DNA of 64,000 nucleotides from JAZNQN01 sp045590195 (GCA_045590195.1 JAZNQN010000039.1:1-64000), one strand, 5' to 3'; counted from the first letter of the stretch, positions 24,520-34,104 are shown. Made by a program: numbers and translations. The notes: generated from the letters alone by a model not told the origin.

Positions 24520-26829
24520 ATGAAACGAAATATGCTGGCAACAGCATTGTTTTTGAGTTTGGGTATTTATATTTGGAATAATTTCAACATTTTTTCAATA
24601 GGCCTGGCTATCTGCATAGTGGCGATTTATTGTATTTGGTGTTTAAAAAACAGAAATTTTCTGGCTGTGGCAATATGCATTATATCGGTTATATGCGGGT
24701 TTGTGGCAATTAATGTTTCAAACAGCAAAGCTATGCAAGAGGCAAAATTGTTTGATGGAAAAGAAGTAAAAATAACCGGAAAAGTTACAGAAATTTTTAA
24801 AACCGATTATGGCGAGGCCGCATATGTAAAACATAGGTACACAAACAAAAACGGGAAAGAAAAATTTGTAAAAATTAAAGTATATTTAAATAACAAAGCC
24901 ATTAGTGTGAAATATGGCGATGTTATTTCTTTTTCGGCAAACTTAAAAATGCCCGATGGCACCAGCGGATTTGGAAGCTATGACAAGCAGATGAATTTGC
25001 GTTCTGAAGGAATTTTACTGGAAAGCAGCGGAGAAATTAAAAATATTTCAGTTTCAGGAACGCAGATAAGTATGTTTAATATTTTCGATATTGCATACTG
25101 TGCACGGGAATATATTTGCAGAAGAATTGACACTTTATTTAGCGGAGATACAGCAGGTATTATAAAAGGCATTATTGCCGGTGTTGACGACGATATTTCA
25201 AAAGAAACAGAAAATATATTCAGAACAAGCGGCATAAGCCATATTCTTGTGGTTTCGGGAATGCATGTAAATATACTTATAACCATATCAATGATTGTTC
25301 TTATGATGTTCAAAGTTACAAAAGGCAAAGCCAGTATGATAATTCAGCTTATTATAATATGGTTTTTTACTTTTGTAACAGGAGCAGGAATTTCGGCAAT
25401 CAGAGCCGCGGCTGTTGTTACGCTGCTATATTTGGGGCAATTTATAAGCAGAGAGGCCGATCCGCTTAATTCGCTGGGTGTTGTGGCCACGGTTGCACTT
25501 ATTATAAACCCGGAAACTTATTTTAATTTAGGATTCAGGTTGTCTTTTTTATCAACAGGAACAATTTTAATATTTACAAATGATATAATTGAAAAATTTA
25601 AAATTACCCGAGGTTCTTTAGGCGAATATGCGGCGGTTACAGCGGCGGCGCAATTTGGCATTGTACCCATTATTTCACAAAGCTTTGGAAATATTGGAAT
25701 ATTTGGCGCATTGGCAAATGTTATTGTGTGCCCCGTACTTACGGCTATTACTGCAATTGTAATTGCCGCGTTGTTTTTGGGAAGTGTTCCATTTATCGGA
25801 GATTTACTTGTTATATTTACTCATCTTACAATAAAAGGAATTATGGGGATTGCCAGATTTGTAGCCATGTTGCCGCACTCTGTAAAAGATTTGGGAAGTA
25901 TAAGCGGCATTGGTGCAGTTATATATGTAATGTATTTTGCGGCCGTTAAACTATGGTTTCTAAAAAAGAAGGATATAGCCGCAAAATGCGCAGGTGTTAC
26001 ATTGGTTTTGCTATGTGCGGCAGTTTGTGTGAATACATTTTTCGGGCACACTCACATTACTTTTCTTGATACCGGCAACAGCGACTGCATAATAATTGAA
26101 AATAAATCCACATCAATTTTAATAGACGGTGGCGGAAGCGATAATTACAGTGTGGCAGAAAGCACGGTTATACCATATATGAGAAAAGAAAGAATAGATA
26201 AAATTGACGTTGCTTTTATGACGCATTACCACACGGATCATGCCGGAGGGATTGCAGAACTTATAAAGGCAGGGCGCATAAAAAGGGTTGTGATACCTGC
26301 AGGAATTTACAAAGAAGATTTTGAAATTGCAACTGAAGCCAAAAAGGCAGGTATACCCTTGCATTATGTTGGAAATTCTGATAAAATTAAAATTGGAGAT
26401 ATTTATATAGAGGCTTATAATACTTTTGACGGAATAGAAGAGAATAACGGATTTGTTTATTTTGTGTCTTACGGAAACAGCCGTATATGTATTTCGGGTG
26501 ATGTGCATAAAAATGGCGAAAAAGCATTGCTTGAAAGCGGAGTAAATGTAAAAAGTGATATTTTAAAAATTCCGCATCACGGTTCCGATACTTCGGGAAG
26601 TGAAGAATTTTTGAAGGCAGTTTCGCCTGAATATGGTATAATTTTACGTGGGGACAACAAATATCCAAACGAAGAAAGTGCAAGACTTTACAAAAACGCA
26701 GGCATAAAATGTTTTTCCACAAATGATTGCGGAAGCATACGAATAACCTTATCAAAAAGCGGAAAATCAAAAATCCGCTTTGGAAGGAATAGTTTTTATG
26801 AGTTACGAAATTTTAAAAAAACAGGTTAA
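24520..26829 (+). CDS. comEC: DNA uptake channel ComEC/Rec2
   Basis: ComEC forms the inner-membrane channel for single-stranded DNA in natural transformation. The 769-aa protein has N-terminal helices and an OB-like domain, the Competence region (about 200-460, with GISHILVVSGMHVN near 245), and a C-terminal metallo-beta-lactamase domain with MTHYHTDHAGG near residue 567 and IPHHGSDTSGSEEF near 685, probably the nuclease. ATG 24520 lies 8 nt after AGGAG; a TTG 21 nt upstream is rejected. No comEA lies beside it. The end overlaps holA by 32 nt, the normal comEC-holA arrangement. Confidence 0.93.
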   Translation: MKRNMLATALFLSLGIYIWNNFNIFSIGLAICIVAIYCIWCLKNRNFLAVAICIISVICGFVAINVSNSKAMQEAKLFDGKEVKITGKVTEIFKTDYGEAAYVKHRYTNKNGKEKFVKIKVYLNNKAISVKYGDVISFSANLKMPDGTSGFGSYDKQMNLRSEGILLESSGEIKNISVSGTQISMFNIFDIAYCAREYICRRIDTLFSGDTAGIIKGIIAGVDDDISKETENIFRTSGISHILVVSGMHVNILITISMIVLMMFKVTKGKASMIIQLIIIWFFTFVTGAGISAIRAAAVVTLLYLGQFISREADPLNSLGVVATVALIINPETYFNLGFRLSFLSTGTILIFTNDIIEKFKITRGSLGEYAAVTAAAQFGIVPIISQSFGNIGIFGALANVIVCPVLTAITAIVIAALFLGSVPFIGDLLVIFTHLTIKGIMGIARFVAMLPHSVKDLGSISGIGAVIYVMYFAAVKLWFLKKKDIAAKCAGVTLVLLCAAVCVNTFFGHTHITFLDTGNSDCIIIENKSTSILIDGGGSDNYSVAESTVIPYMRKERIDKIDVAFMTHYHTDHAGGIAELIKAGRIKRVVIPAGIYKEDFEIATEAKKAGIPLHYVGNSDKIKIGDIYIEAYNTFDGIEENNGFVYFVSYGNSRICISGDVHKNGEKALLESGVNVKSDILKIPHHGSDTSGSEEFLKAVSPEYGIILRGDNKYPNEESARLYKNAGIKCFSTNDCGSIRITLSKSGKSKIRFGRNSFYELRNFKKTG

Positions 26830-27784
26830 AAGCGACAAATTGCAGAATATGTTCCACTTTTTCGGCGAAGAGGTATATTTAAAGCAACATTATCTTGGCA
26901 TTTTAAAAGAAAAACTTTCGGGAGATTTTCCTGAATTTAATCTTATTGAGTTTGAAGGCGAGGTTTCTCAGCAGGATATAGATGTAAGCTTTAATACTCC
27001 GCCTATGATGAGCGACAAAAAGCTTGTTATTTTTAAAGATACCGGAATTTTTAAGGCGAGTTCAAAATGCAAAGATGCATTTAAAGATGCAGTTGAAAAT
27101 GCTGCGGATTATCTTTATGTTATAGTTTATGATGATGAATTTGACAAGAGAAATGCTGCCTATAAGGCCTTTGCTGCAAAATGTTTAAGCGTTGACTTTG
27201 AAAGAAGGGGCAGGGCGGATATTAAGGCCTGGGTTATAAACCTTTTGAAAAAAGGAAGAAAACGAATTTCTCTTGATGCGATGGAATGTTTCCTCGACTA
27301 TGTTGGCGTTGATATGTACGGCGTTTTAACCGATGTAAACAAGCTTATTTCCTATATGGGCGAGCGCGATTTAATTGAACGCGAAGATGTTGAAAATGTA
27401 GTAAAAAAAGAATTTTTCACAAAGGAATATGTTCTTACCGATGCACTTATCGGTGGCGACAAAAAGGGTGCAATGAAAGCTCTTGATGAGCTTTTGCAAA
27501 TGCGAAGCGACCCTATAATGCTGCTTTATATTATATCTTCGGGATATATTTCTACTTTTAAGGCCAAAATTTTAATGGACGAAGGGGCAAATGCGGCGCA
27601 GATTATGAGAGCGCTTTCTCTGCCGAGAGATTTTCTGGCAAAAAAATATATGGATTTTGCCAGAAAGCTTACAGCGCCCAAACTGAAAAGAGCGATAAAT
27701 CTTATAAAAAAAGCTGATTATGATATGAAAATAGGCGTAGGCGACAGCGAAACAATTATAAAAATGCTGGTTGCTATGCTTTAA
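26798..27784 (+). CDS. holA: DNA polymerase III delta subunit
   Basis: Delta opens the sliding clamp within the clamp loader. The 328-aa protein has the AAA-like N-terminal region with YLKQHYLGILKEKL and YLYVIVYDDEFDKRNAA, and the helical C-terminal domain ending KKADYDMKIGVGDSETII, typical of HolA. ATG 26798 follows AAGGAA inside the comEC end. It is followed by pth. Confidence 0.9.
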   Translation: MSYEILKKQVKSDKLQNMFHFFGEEVYLKQHYLGILKEKLSGDFPEFNLIEFEGEVSQQDIDVSFNTPPMMSDKKLVIFKDTGIFKASSKCKDAFKDAVENAADYLYVIVYDDEFDKRNAAYKAFAAKCLSVDFERRGRADIKAWVINLLKKGRKRISLDAMECFLDYVGVDMYGVLTDVNKLISYMGERDLIEREDVENVVKKEFFTKEYVLTDALIGGDKKGAMKALDELLQMRSDPIMLLYIISSGYISTFKAKILMDEGANAAQIMRALSLPRDFLAKKYMDFARKLTAPKLKRAINLIKKADYDMKIGVGDSETIIKMLVAML

Positions 27785-27796
27785 GAGGTGTAAAAA

Positions 27797-28366
27797 ATGT
27801 TTTTAATAGCAGGACTTGGAAATTGCGGAGAAAAATATGAAAAAACAAGGCACAATGTGGGCTTTGTTGCCATAGATTATCTTGCGGAAAAATACGGAAT
27901 AAGCGTTAAAAAGATTAAATTTAAAGCGCTTATAGGCGAAGGAAAAATTGGCAATGAAAGGGTTATTCTGGCAAAGCCTTCTACTTTTATGAATGCAAGC
28001 GGCGAAAGCATTATTGAAATTGCAAAGTACTATAAATTGCCGCCTGAAAATATAATTATTATATACGACGACAGTGCTATTGAGGTTGGAAGGCTCAGGA
28101 TAAGGCCTTCAGGAAGTGATGGCGGACACAACGGAATGAAATCGATTATTTACCTTTTAAACAGCGATGCTTTTCCGAGGGTAAGAGTTGGAATTGGCAA
28201 GGCCAAAGGCGAAATGGTAAACCACGTGCTTGGAACTTTTTCAAAAGAAGAAGGCGTTAAGGTTACAAAATGCATTAAGGCCTGTGATGGTATTGTTGAA
28301 GAAATAATTAAAAACGGCGCCGCAAGCGCAATGAATAAATATAACGGGATGACATTTGATGAATGA
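27797..28366 (+). CDS. pth: Peptidyl-tRNA hydrolase
   Basis: Pth frees tRNA from prematurely released peptidyl-tRNA. The 189-aa protein has IAGLGNCGEKYEKTRHNVGF with the catalytic His, KPSTFMNASGES and SDGGHNGMKSI. An unusual Cys stands where NPG is common (GNCGEKY). The stop overlaps mfd, and the pth-mfd order is conserved in Firmicutes. Confidence 0.95.
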   Translation: MFLIAGLGNCGEKYEKTRHNVGFVAIDYLAEKYGISVKKIKFKALIGEGKIGNERVILAKPSTFMNASGESIIEIAKYYKLPPENIIIIYDDSAIEVGRLRIRPSGSDGGHNGMKSIIYLLNSDAFPRVRVGIGKAKGEMVNHVLGTFSKEEGVKVTKCIKACDGIVEEIIKNGAASAMNKYNGMTFDE

Positions 28367-31300
28367 TTTGTTTGAAAAGCTGTATTCTTCTGATGAATAC
28401 AAAAGGCTGAAAGGCGAAATTGAAAGCCCGAGAAAATGCATAAGCGTTTCAGGAGTGCCCGAATGTTCAAAGGCACATATTCTTGCGGCGCTATGCAAAG
28501 ATACAGGCAAAAAAGTTTGCATAATTTGCCAGAACGAGCCTATGGCGGCGGCTATGCAAAAGAATATGGAATGTTTTCTTGATGAAGATGTTGCCCGATT
28601 ATTGCCTGCGGAAATTGATTTCGGGAACACTCTGAAAGCCAGCTATGATATACGCGGCGGCAGAGTTGAGGCCTTAAATATGATAAAAAACGGAGCAAAT
28701 GCCGTAATGAGTGCGGCGGCACTGCTCTGCTTTGTTATGCCAAAAAAAGAATTTGATGAAAAAACTTTGAAAATAGAAGTTGAAAAAGTTTTTGAAGATA
28801 TATCAAAAAACCTTGTTGAAATGGGTTACGAAAGAGCCTATGAAGTAAGCGGAGCGGGGCAGTTCGCAGTTCGTGGCGGAATTGTTGACATTTTTCCGCC
28901 ATCTTACGAAGAAGCGTTGAGAATTGAATTTTTCGATGATGAGGTTGACAGTATCCGCTTTTTTGATGTTAAAACTCAGCTTTCAACAGAAAGGGCGGAA
29001 AGTGCCGAAATAATTCCTGCCAATGCAGATATGGGCGAAGGCACAGTTTTAGAATATTTTGGCGATGACACAATATTTGTAATTGAAGAGCCTTTAAAGG
29101 CATCTGAAGGTGCGCAAAGTTTTGCTCAGAACATTGAGCAAAGAATTGCCGAGCACACATTAAACGGCGAAAAAATAACTGCGTTTCCAATTTTAAGCTA
29201 TCAAAGCTCGGTTGAAATGATGGCAAGGAAAAAGCTTTTGGGAATGAGCGCAATTTCTGCGGCAACACCTTATTTTGTACCCGAAAGCACACTTTCGTTT
29301 ACAGTTAAAATTTTGTCGGCTTATTCAGGAAAAATAGATATTCTTGTGCAGGATGTTGAGTACTGGAAAAGTAAAAATTACAATATTCTGGTTATGGCAG
29401 GTTCTGCGGCAAAGGCAGATGGCATTAAATCTGCTTTTCAGGAGAGGGGCATAGAAAACATAGAAATAAGTACAAAGCCTCTTGAAAAAAGCTTTGAATA
29501 TCCGAAAATTAAAACAGTTTTTGTAAGCGGTGGCGACGTATTTTTAAAAGAACGAAAAAAGAGAAAGCCCAAAGATGCGGGCGACGCTATAAGAAGCTTT
29601 GATGAGCTTGCAATTTCTGATTATGTTGTTCACAGAGCTCATGGTATTGGCCAGTTTGAAGAGCTTGTAACTATGGAAGTGGCAGGGGTTAAAAGAGATT
29701 ATTTGAAGCTTCGCTACAAGGGAACAGATGTTTTATATGTACCTGTAAACCAGCTTAATATGCTTTACAAATATTCTCACGCAGGCGAGGATACACCTGC
29801 ACCTAAAATGAACAAACTCGGAACGGCGCAGTGGCAAAACACCAAAAACCGAGTTAAGAAAAGTGCAAAAGAATTGGCTATAAAGCTTATAGAGCTTTAT
29901 GCCGAAAGAAACAAAATGCAGGGCCATGCTTTCTCGCCTGATTCATTGTGGCAACAACAATTTGAAGAAGAATTTATATACGAAGAAACCCCAGACCAGA
30001 TAAAAAGCATTGAGGAAATTAAAGCTGATATGGAAAAAAGCCGACCAATGGACCGCCTTCTTTGCGGCGATGTTGGTTACGGGAAAACCGAGGTGGCTGT
30101 AAGAGCGGCCTTTAAATGTGTTATGGACGGGTATCAGTGTGCCTACCTTGTGCCAACTACAATTTTGGCATCGCAGCATTTTAATCATTTTATTGACAGG
30201 CTTAAATCTTTTCCCATAAAAGTTGAAATGCTTTCACGATTTCGCACAAGAAAGCAGCAGGAGCAAATTATAAAATCCCTGAAAAAGGGCGAAATTGATA
30301 TAATTGTGGGAACTCACAGGCTTTTGGCAGACGATGTTGAGTTTAAAAAGCTTGGACTTTTGGTTATTGACGAAGAACAGCGTTTTGGTGTTGGCCACAA
30401 AGAAAAAATTAAAAACATGAAAAGAGGAATAGATGTTTTAACTCTTACTGCAACACCTATTCCCAGAACTCTTAATATGGCTATGACGGGCATCAGGGAC
30501 ATGAGCATTATATCAATGCCGCCCAAAGAAAGGCAACCTATCCAGACCTATGTAATGGAACACAGCGACTTTGTTTCGAAAGACGCCATTGAAAGGGAAA
30601 TGGCAAGAGGCGGCCAGGTTTACTATGTTTACAACCGTGTTGCAAATATTTACAACAAGGCGGCAAAAATAAAAGAAATGGTTCCCGATGCAAATGTTGC
30701 TGTGGCGCACGGGCAGATGAACGAGCGTGAACTTGAAGACATTATGATGCGCGTTTTAGATGGCGAGATTGATGTTTTAGTGTGCACTACCATTATTGAA
30801 ACAGGAATTGACATACCAAATGTTAACACTATGATTGTAGAAAATGCCGATTGTATGGGCCTTTCTCAGCTTTATCAGCTGAGGGGAAGAATTGGAAGGT
30901 CGAATCGTGTGGCGTATGCATATTTTACATTCAGAAGAGACAAGTCGCTTTCTGAAATTGCTGAAAAACGTCTTATGGCAATTAAAGAATTTACCGAGCT
31001 TGGCGCAGGCTTTAAAATTGCTTTGCGCGACCTTGAAATAAGAGGTGCGGGCGATGTTTTGGGTCCAGAACAACACGGCTTTATGTCAAGCGTTGGTTAC
31101 GATATGTACCTTAAGCTTTTAAGCGAAGTTGTTGAGGAAATGGGCGGCGAGGATAAGCCTTACAAAACTGAAAGCGTAATAGATATTGCGGTTTCAGCAG
31201 GTATTCCGGAAGAATATATCGGAGATACCAGAAGCCGACTTGAAGCTTACAGGCTTATTGCCGGCATTGAAAACGAAGACGACAGGCTTTCTGTTGTTGA

Positions 31301-31619
31301 CGAGCTTTTAGACCGCTTTGGCGATATTCCTGATGAAACCAATATGCTTATAGAAGTTGCAATGCTGAGGGTTTTGGCATCGGAAGCAGGCGTTAAAGAA
31401 ATATCGGGCAACAAGCTTAAAACAATATTTAAGTTCGATGAAAAAAATCTTCCCATGCCTGAGGCGATTTCTCATATTGTAACAAAATATAGAAAGAAAA
31501 TTTTGTTCAGCGCAGGCGAAAATCCGTACCTAACTTTGAAAAACGAAGGAGAAAACGGAAAAGATTTGGTTAATAATATAAAAAATTTGTTAAAAGACTT
31601 GAAAGTTTCTTTGGATTAG
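28359..31619 (+). CDS. mfd: Transcription-repair coupling factor Mfd
   Basis: Mfd removes RNA polymerase stalled at DNA damage and recruits UvrA. The 1086-aa protein contains the UvrB-homology module (about 120-350), the RNA polymerase interaction domain (SDYVVHRAHGIGQFEEL near 425, CarD-like), the SF2 helicase with Walker A GDVGYGKTE near 567, VIDEEQRFGVGHKEK near 672, TATPIPRTLNMAMTG and QLRGRIGRS, and the C-terminal TRCF domain. ATG 28359 is chosen over the preceding TTG. Length is slightly shorter than the B. subtilis protein (1177). Confidence 0.95.
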   Translation: MNDLFEKLYSSDEYKRLKGEIESPRKCISVSGVPECSKAHILAALCKDTGKKVCIICQNEPMAAAMQKNMECFLDEDVARLLPAEIDFGNTLKASYDIRGGRVEALNMIKNGANAVMSAAALLCFVMPKKEFDEKTLKIEVEKVFEDISKNLVEMGYERAYEVSGAGQFAVRGGIVDIFPPSYEEALRIEFFDDEVDSIRFFDVKTQLSTERAESAEIIPANADMGEGTVLEYFGDDTIFVIEEPLKASEGAQSFAQNIEQRIAEHTLNGEKITAFPILSYQSSVEMMARKKLLGMSAISAATPYFVPESTLSFTVKILSAYSGKIDILVQDVEYWKSKNYNILVMAGSAAKADGIKSAFQERGIENIEISTKPLEKSFEYPKIKTVFVSGGDVFLKERKKRKPKDAGDAIRSFDELAISDYVVHRAHGIGQFEELVTMEVAGVKRDYLKLRYKGTDVLYVPVNQLNMLYKYSHAGEDTPAPKMNKLGTAQWQNTKNRVKKSAKELAIKLIELYAERNKMQGHAFSPDSLWQQQFEEEFIYEETPDQIKSIEEIKADMEKSRPMDRLLCGDVGYGKTEVAVRAAFKCVMDGYQCAYLVPTTILASQHFNHFIDRLKSFPIKVEMLSRFRTRKQQEQIIKSLKKGEIDIIVGTHRLLADDVEFKKLGLLVIDEEQRFGVGHKEKIKNMKRGIDVLTLTATPIPRTLNMAMTGIRDMSIISMPPKERQPIQTYVMEHSDFVSKDAIEREMARGGQVYYVYNRVANIYNKAAKIKEMVPDANVAVAHGQMNERELEDIMMRVLDGEIDVLVCTTIIETGIDIPNVNTMIVENADCMGLSQLYQLRGRIGRSNRVAYAYFTFRRDKSLSEIAEKRLMAIKEFTELGAGFKIALRDLEIRGAGDVLGPEQHGFMSSVGYDMYLKLLSEVVEEMGGEDKPYKTESVIDIAVSAGIPEEYIGDTRSRLEAYRLIAGIENEDDRLSVVDELLDRFGDIPDETNMLIEVAMLRVLASEAGVKEISGNKLKTIFKFDEKNLPMPEAISHIVTKYRKKILFSAGENPYLTLKNEGENGKDLVNNIKNLLKDLKVSLD

Positions 31620-31627
31620 TGTATTAT
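31599..31627 (+). promoter_or_regulatory. Promoter of prsA-like gene
   Basis: TTGAAA and TATTAT are 17 nt apart, overlapping the mfd end and 35 nt upstream of the next start codon. Confidence 0.5.
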
Positions 31628-31662
31628 AATAATGTTATATTAAAAACAAAAGGAGAAGTAAT

Positions 31663-32724
31663 ATGAAAAAGTTTTTATCAATTATTTTGGTTTTATCGTT
31701 ACTCTTTGCGCTTTCTGCGTGCAACATTAAAGATGTTACAAAAATGGCAACTGTTGGCGATGAAGCAGTTGAAAAAGGTGTTTTCAATTTCTATCTTCAG
31801 CAGGGTATGAGTGCGGCTATGTCTGCATCGGGAAATGCTCTTAGTGCTGATTCTGATGAAAAAGCATGGAAAGAAACTAAAATTGGCGAAATTTCTGCAA
31901 AAGAATATGCTCTTGAAGAAACAAAAAAAGCTATCAAAACAACATATGTTATGAAAGCTTTGGCAATTAAAGAAGGCATTACTCTTACCGAAGAAGACAA
32001 AGAGAATATGGCTGCCCAGAGAAACAGCATGATTGAACAGTTTGGCGGCAGATATAATTACGAGCAGTACTTCGTTGAAGGTGGATTTACACTGGAAGAC
32101 ATTGAAAAAATTATCGAAGCTGAAACTTATGCTCAGAAAATTATGGCAAAATATTTTGGCGATGGTACTGCTGAAGGCGAATTTAAAGCCGATGAAGAAG
32201 ACATCAAAAAGGTTTTGCAGGACGAATATGTAATGGCAAAACACATTCTTATCAAAAATGAAGTTCCTGCTGTAGCAGAAGGCGAAAAAGCTTTGACAGC
32301 CGAAGAAGCTGATGCTGCTGCAAAGGCTAAAGCTGAAGAGCTTATTAAGAAGCTTGATGGCGGTGCAAACTTTGATTCACTTATGAAAGAGAATACCGAA
32401 GATAAAAATGGCGAAACAGGCGAAATCAACGGCGCGAACGGATATTTCTTTACAAAAGGCCAGATGGTTGAACCATTTGAAAAAGAAGCATTTGCCCTTG
32501 AAGTTGGAAAATATTCCGCAGCACCTGTTGCAACCGATTATGGTTACCACATTATTTTGAAAATGGCAAATCCAACAGAAGGCGAAGAATACGATGCTGC
32601 ATATAGCAGCGTTGAAGCTACCATCCTTCAGGATAAACTTGAAGAAATGGTTGAAAAATGGGCAGAAGAAGTTGGATTTAAATTCAACGAAAAGGCTATT
32701 TCAAACGCAAAAATCGTTAAATAA
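31663..32724 (+). CDS. prsA: Peptidyl-prolyl isomerase lipoprotein (PrsA/SurA-like)
   Basis: The 353-aa lipoprotein has a signal peptide ending in the lipobox LSAC (Cys20), an N-terminal SurA-like chaperone region, and a parvulin domain (about 190-310) with VMAKHILIK, GGANFDSLMKENTED, GYFFTKGQMVEPFE and DYGYHIILKM. It should fold exported proteins, including PBPs, at the outer face of the membrane. AAGGAG lies before the ATG. Its high Ala and Glu content is normal for the family. Confidence 0.88.
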   Translation: MKKFLSIILVLSLLFALSACNIKDVTKMATVGDEAVEKGVFNFYLQQGMSAAMSASGNALSADSDEKAWKETKIGEISAKEYALEETKKAIKTTYVMKALAIKEGITLTEEDKENMAAQRNSMIEQFGGRYNYEQYFVEGGFTLEDIEKIIEAETYAQKIMAKYFGDGTAEGEFKADEEDIKKVLQDEYVMAKHILIKNEVPAVAEGEKALTAEEADAAAKAKAEELIKKLDGGANFDSLMKENTEDKNGETGEINGANGYFFTKGQMVEPFEKEAFALEVGKYSAAPVATDYGYHIILKMANPTEGEEYDAAYSSVEATILQDKLEEMVEKWAEEVGFKFNEKAISNAKIVK

Positions 32725-32741
32725 CAAGGGAGGACATTTTA

Positions 32742-33470
32742 GTGTCAGGACATTCCAAATGGAGCAATATTAAGCATAAAAAAGAAAAAAGTGACAGCCA
32801 GAGAGCTAAAATTTTTACAAAAATCGGCCGTGAAATTTCGGTTATAGTTAAAGCAGGCGGCCCTGATCCTGAGGTAAATTCAAAGCTTAAAGATGTTATT
32901 GCAAAAGCAAGAAGCAACAATATGCCAAATGATAATATCATGCGTTGTATTAAAAAGGCATCGGGTGAAATGACATCTGATAACTACGAAGAAATTATTT
33001 ACGAAGGTTACGGCCCGGCCGGCGTTGCGGTTATCGTTGAAACTCTTACAGATAACAGAAACCGTACCGCAGGCGATATGCGTCACTACTTTGACAAATG
33101 TGGCGGAAACCTTGGCCAGAACGGCTGTGTAACATTTATGTTCGATGAAAAAGGCGTTATTCTAATAGATAAAAACAGCGCCGACGAAGACAGCGTTATG
33201 ATGGATGCTCTCGATGCAGGAGCTGATGATTTCAGCGCAGAGGAAGATGATTTTTATGAAATTACAACCTCGCCTCAAACTTTCAGCGAAGTGAGAGAGG
33301 CGCTTGAAGGAAAGGGTTATTCCTTTGAATCGGCAGAGGTTATGAAAATTCCTCAGACAACTGTTGAACTTTCTGATGAGCTTGATATTAAGAATATGAA
33401 TAAGCTTATCGACATGCTCGATGATAACGATGATGTACAGAACGTATATCATAACTGCATTTTAGATTAA
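32742..33470 (+). CDS. yebC: YebC/PmpR/TACO1-family regulator
   Basis: The 242-aa protein begins with GTG (MSGHSKWSNIKHKK) 8 nt after GGGAGG. YebC-family proteins act as DNA-binding regulators or, as recent work suggests, ribosome-associated factors for proline stretches. The motif GGPDPEVNSKLKDVIAKARS and the acidic C-terminus are standard. A strong terminator follows. Confidence 0.93.
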   Translation: MSGHSKWSNIKHKKEKSDSQRAKIFTKIGREISVIVKAGGPDPEVNSKLKDVIAKARSNNMPNDNIMRCIKKASGEMTSDNYEEIIYEGYGPAGVAVIVETLTDNRNRTAGDMRHYFDKCGGNLGQNGCVTFMFDEKGVILIDKNSADEDSVMMDALDAGADDFSAEEDDFYEITTSPQTFSEVREALEGKGYSFESAEVMKIPQTTVELSDELDIKNMNKLIDMLDDNDDVQNVYHNCILD

Positions 33471-33476
33471 TAATTA

Positions 33477-33506
33477 AGAGTTGCGGCAATTCGCAACTCT
33501 TTTTTT
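33477..33506 (+). terminator. Terminator of yebC
   Basis: AGAGTTGCG pairs with CGCAACTCT around GCAATT, followed by seven T. Confidence 0.9.
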
Positions 33507-33516
33507 GCCAAAGCAC

Positions 33517-33545
33517 TTGACAAACTGCCTGAAATATATTATAAT
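33517..33545 (+). promoter_or_regulatory. Consensus promoter of tRNA-Ser
   Basis: Perfect TTGACA and TATAAT with 17-nt spacing; the tRNA begins 12 nt after the -10 box. Confidence 0.9.
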
Positions 33546-33557
33546 ATTTAGGTGCTT

Positions 33558-33649
33558 GGAGAGATGGCTGAGCTGGTCGAAGGCGCACGATTGGAAATCG
33601 TGTAACGGCTAATACCCGTTCGAGGGTTCGAATCCCTCTCTCTCCGCCA
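33558..33649 (+). tRNA. tRNA-Ser(GGA)
   Basis: The class II tRNA of 92 nt has acceptor stem GGAGAGA/TCTCTCC, anticodon stem CACGA/TCGTG with loop TTGGAAA (anticodon GGA, reading UCU and UCC), a long variable arm and T-loop GGGTTCGAATCCC. CCA is encoded. Its last 18 nt are repeated at 33832-33849. Confidence 0.97.
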
Positions 33650-33798
33650 AACAAAGAAGATATCCGAAAGGATATCTTTTTTGTTTGAAAAAAATAAAAG
33701 GGATTCGAACCCTGAGAGGGCACGGAGCGTAAAAAAACGATTGATAATCGTTTTTAGCGGAGTGGTGCGAAGACGGGTACCGAAATGCGGAGCATTTG
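33632..33798. repeat. Tandem repeat unit 1 at tRNA-Ser 3' end
   Basis: A 167-bp unit that begins inside the tRNA-Ser acceptor end and recurs at 33832-33998 with a period of exactly 200 bp. It holds the tRNA 3' end, a terminator hairpin, an inverted copy of the T-arm core (GGGATTCGAACCC at 33700-33712), a hairpin AAAAACGATT-GAT-AATCGTTTTT and a GGGTACC element with AAATGC-GGA-GCATTT. Long apparent ORFs on both strands here are translations of the repeat. Confidence 0.85.
33657..33682 (+). terminator. Terminator of tRNA-Ser
   Basis: AAGATATCC pairs with GGATATCTT around GAAA, then T-rich sequence. A second copy stands at 33857-33882, where an A to G change keeps pairing as a G-U wobble. Confidence 0.85.
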
Positions 33799-33831
33799 GG
33801 TCGGCAAGCAGACAGGATGCGAAGCAGAAGT

Positions 33832-33998
33832 ATCCCTCTCTCTCCGCCAAACAAAGAAGATATCCGAAAGGGTATCTTTTTTGTTTGTGTAAAATAAAAG
33901 GGATTCGAACCCTGGGAGGGCACGGAGCGTAAAAAAACGATTGATAATCGTTTTTAGCGGAGTGGTGCGAAGGCGGGTACCGAAATGCGGAGCATTTG
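33832..33998. repeat. Tandem repeat unit 2
   Basis: Second copy of the 167-bp unit, with only a handful of differences. The first 18 nt repeat the tRNA-Ser 3' end including CCA. Such a duplicated tRNA end is what site-specific integration at a tRNA leaves, but no integrase gene is present. Confidence 0.85.
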
Positions 33999-34075
33999 TT
34001 TTTTCGGTACTAATCAGTATTTTTTCTTTTCGCTATACAGAAGGTAAGTAAATTCAAAATTTTTATAAAAAATAC

Positions 34076-34104
34076 TTGCTTTTAAATAATTTATGTGTTA
34101 TAAT
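34076..34104 (+). promoter_or_regulatory. Promoter of tRNA-Glu
   Basis: TTGCTT and TATAAT with 17-nt spacing, 36 nt before the tRNA. Confidence 0.7.

Noticed and set aside
33406..33932. Long ORFs on both strands across tRNA-Ser and its repeats
   Set aside because: They are translations of the tRNA and the tandem repeat in several frames; segments such as GERGIRTLER are well known false proteins from antisense tRNA-Ser.
33632..34004. CRISPR array
   Set aside because: Only two units of 167 bp with hairpins and tRNA sequence; no short regular repeats and no cas genes.
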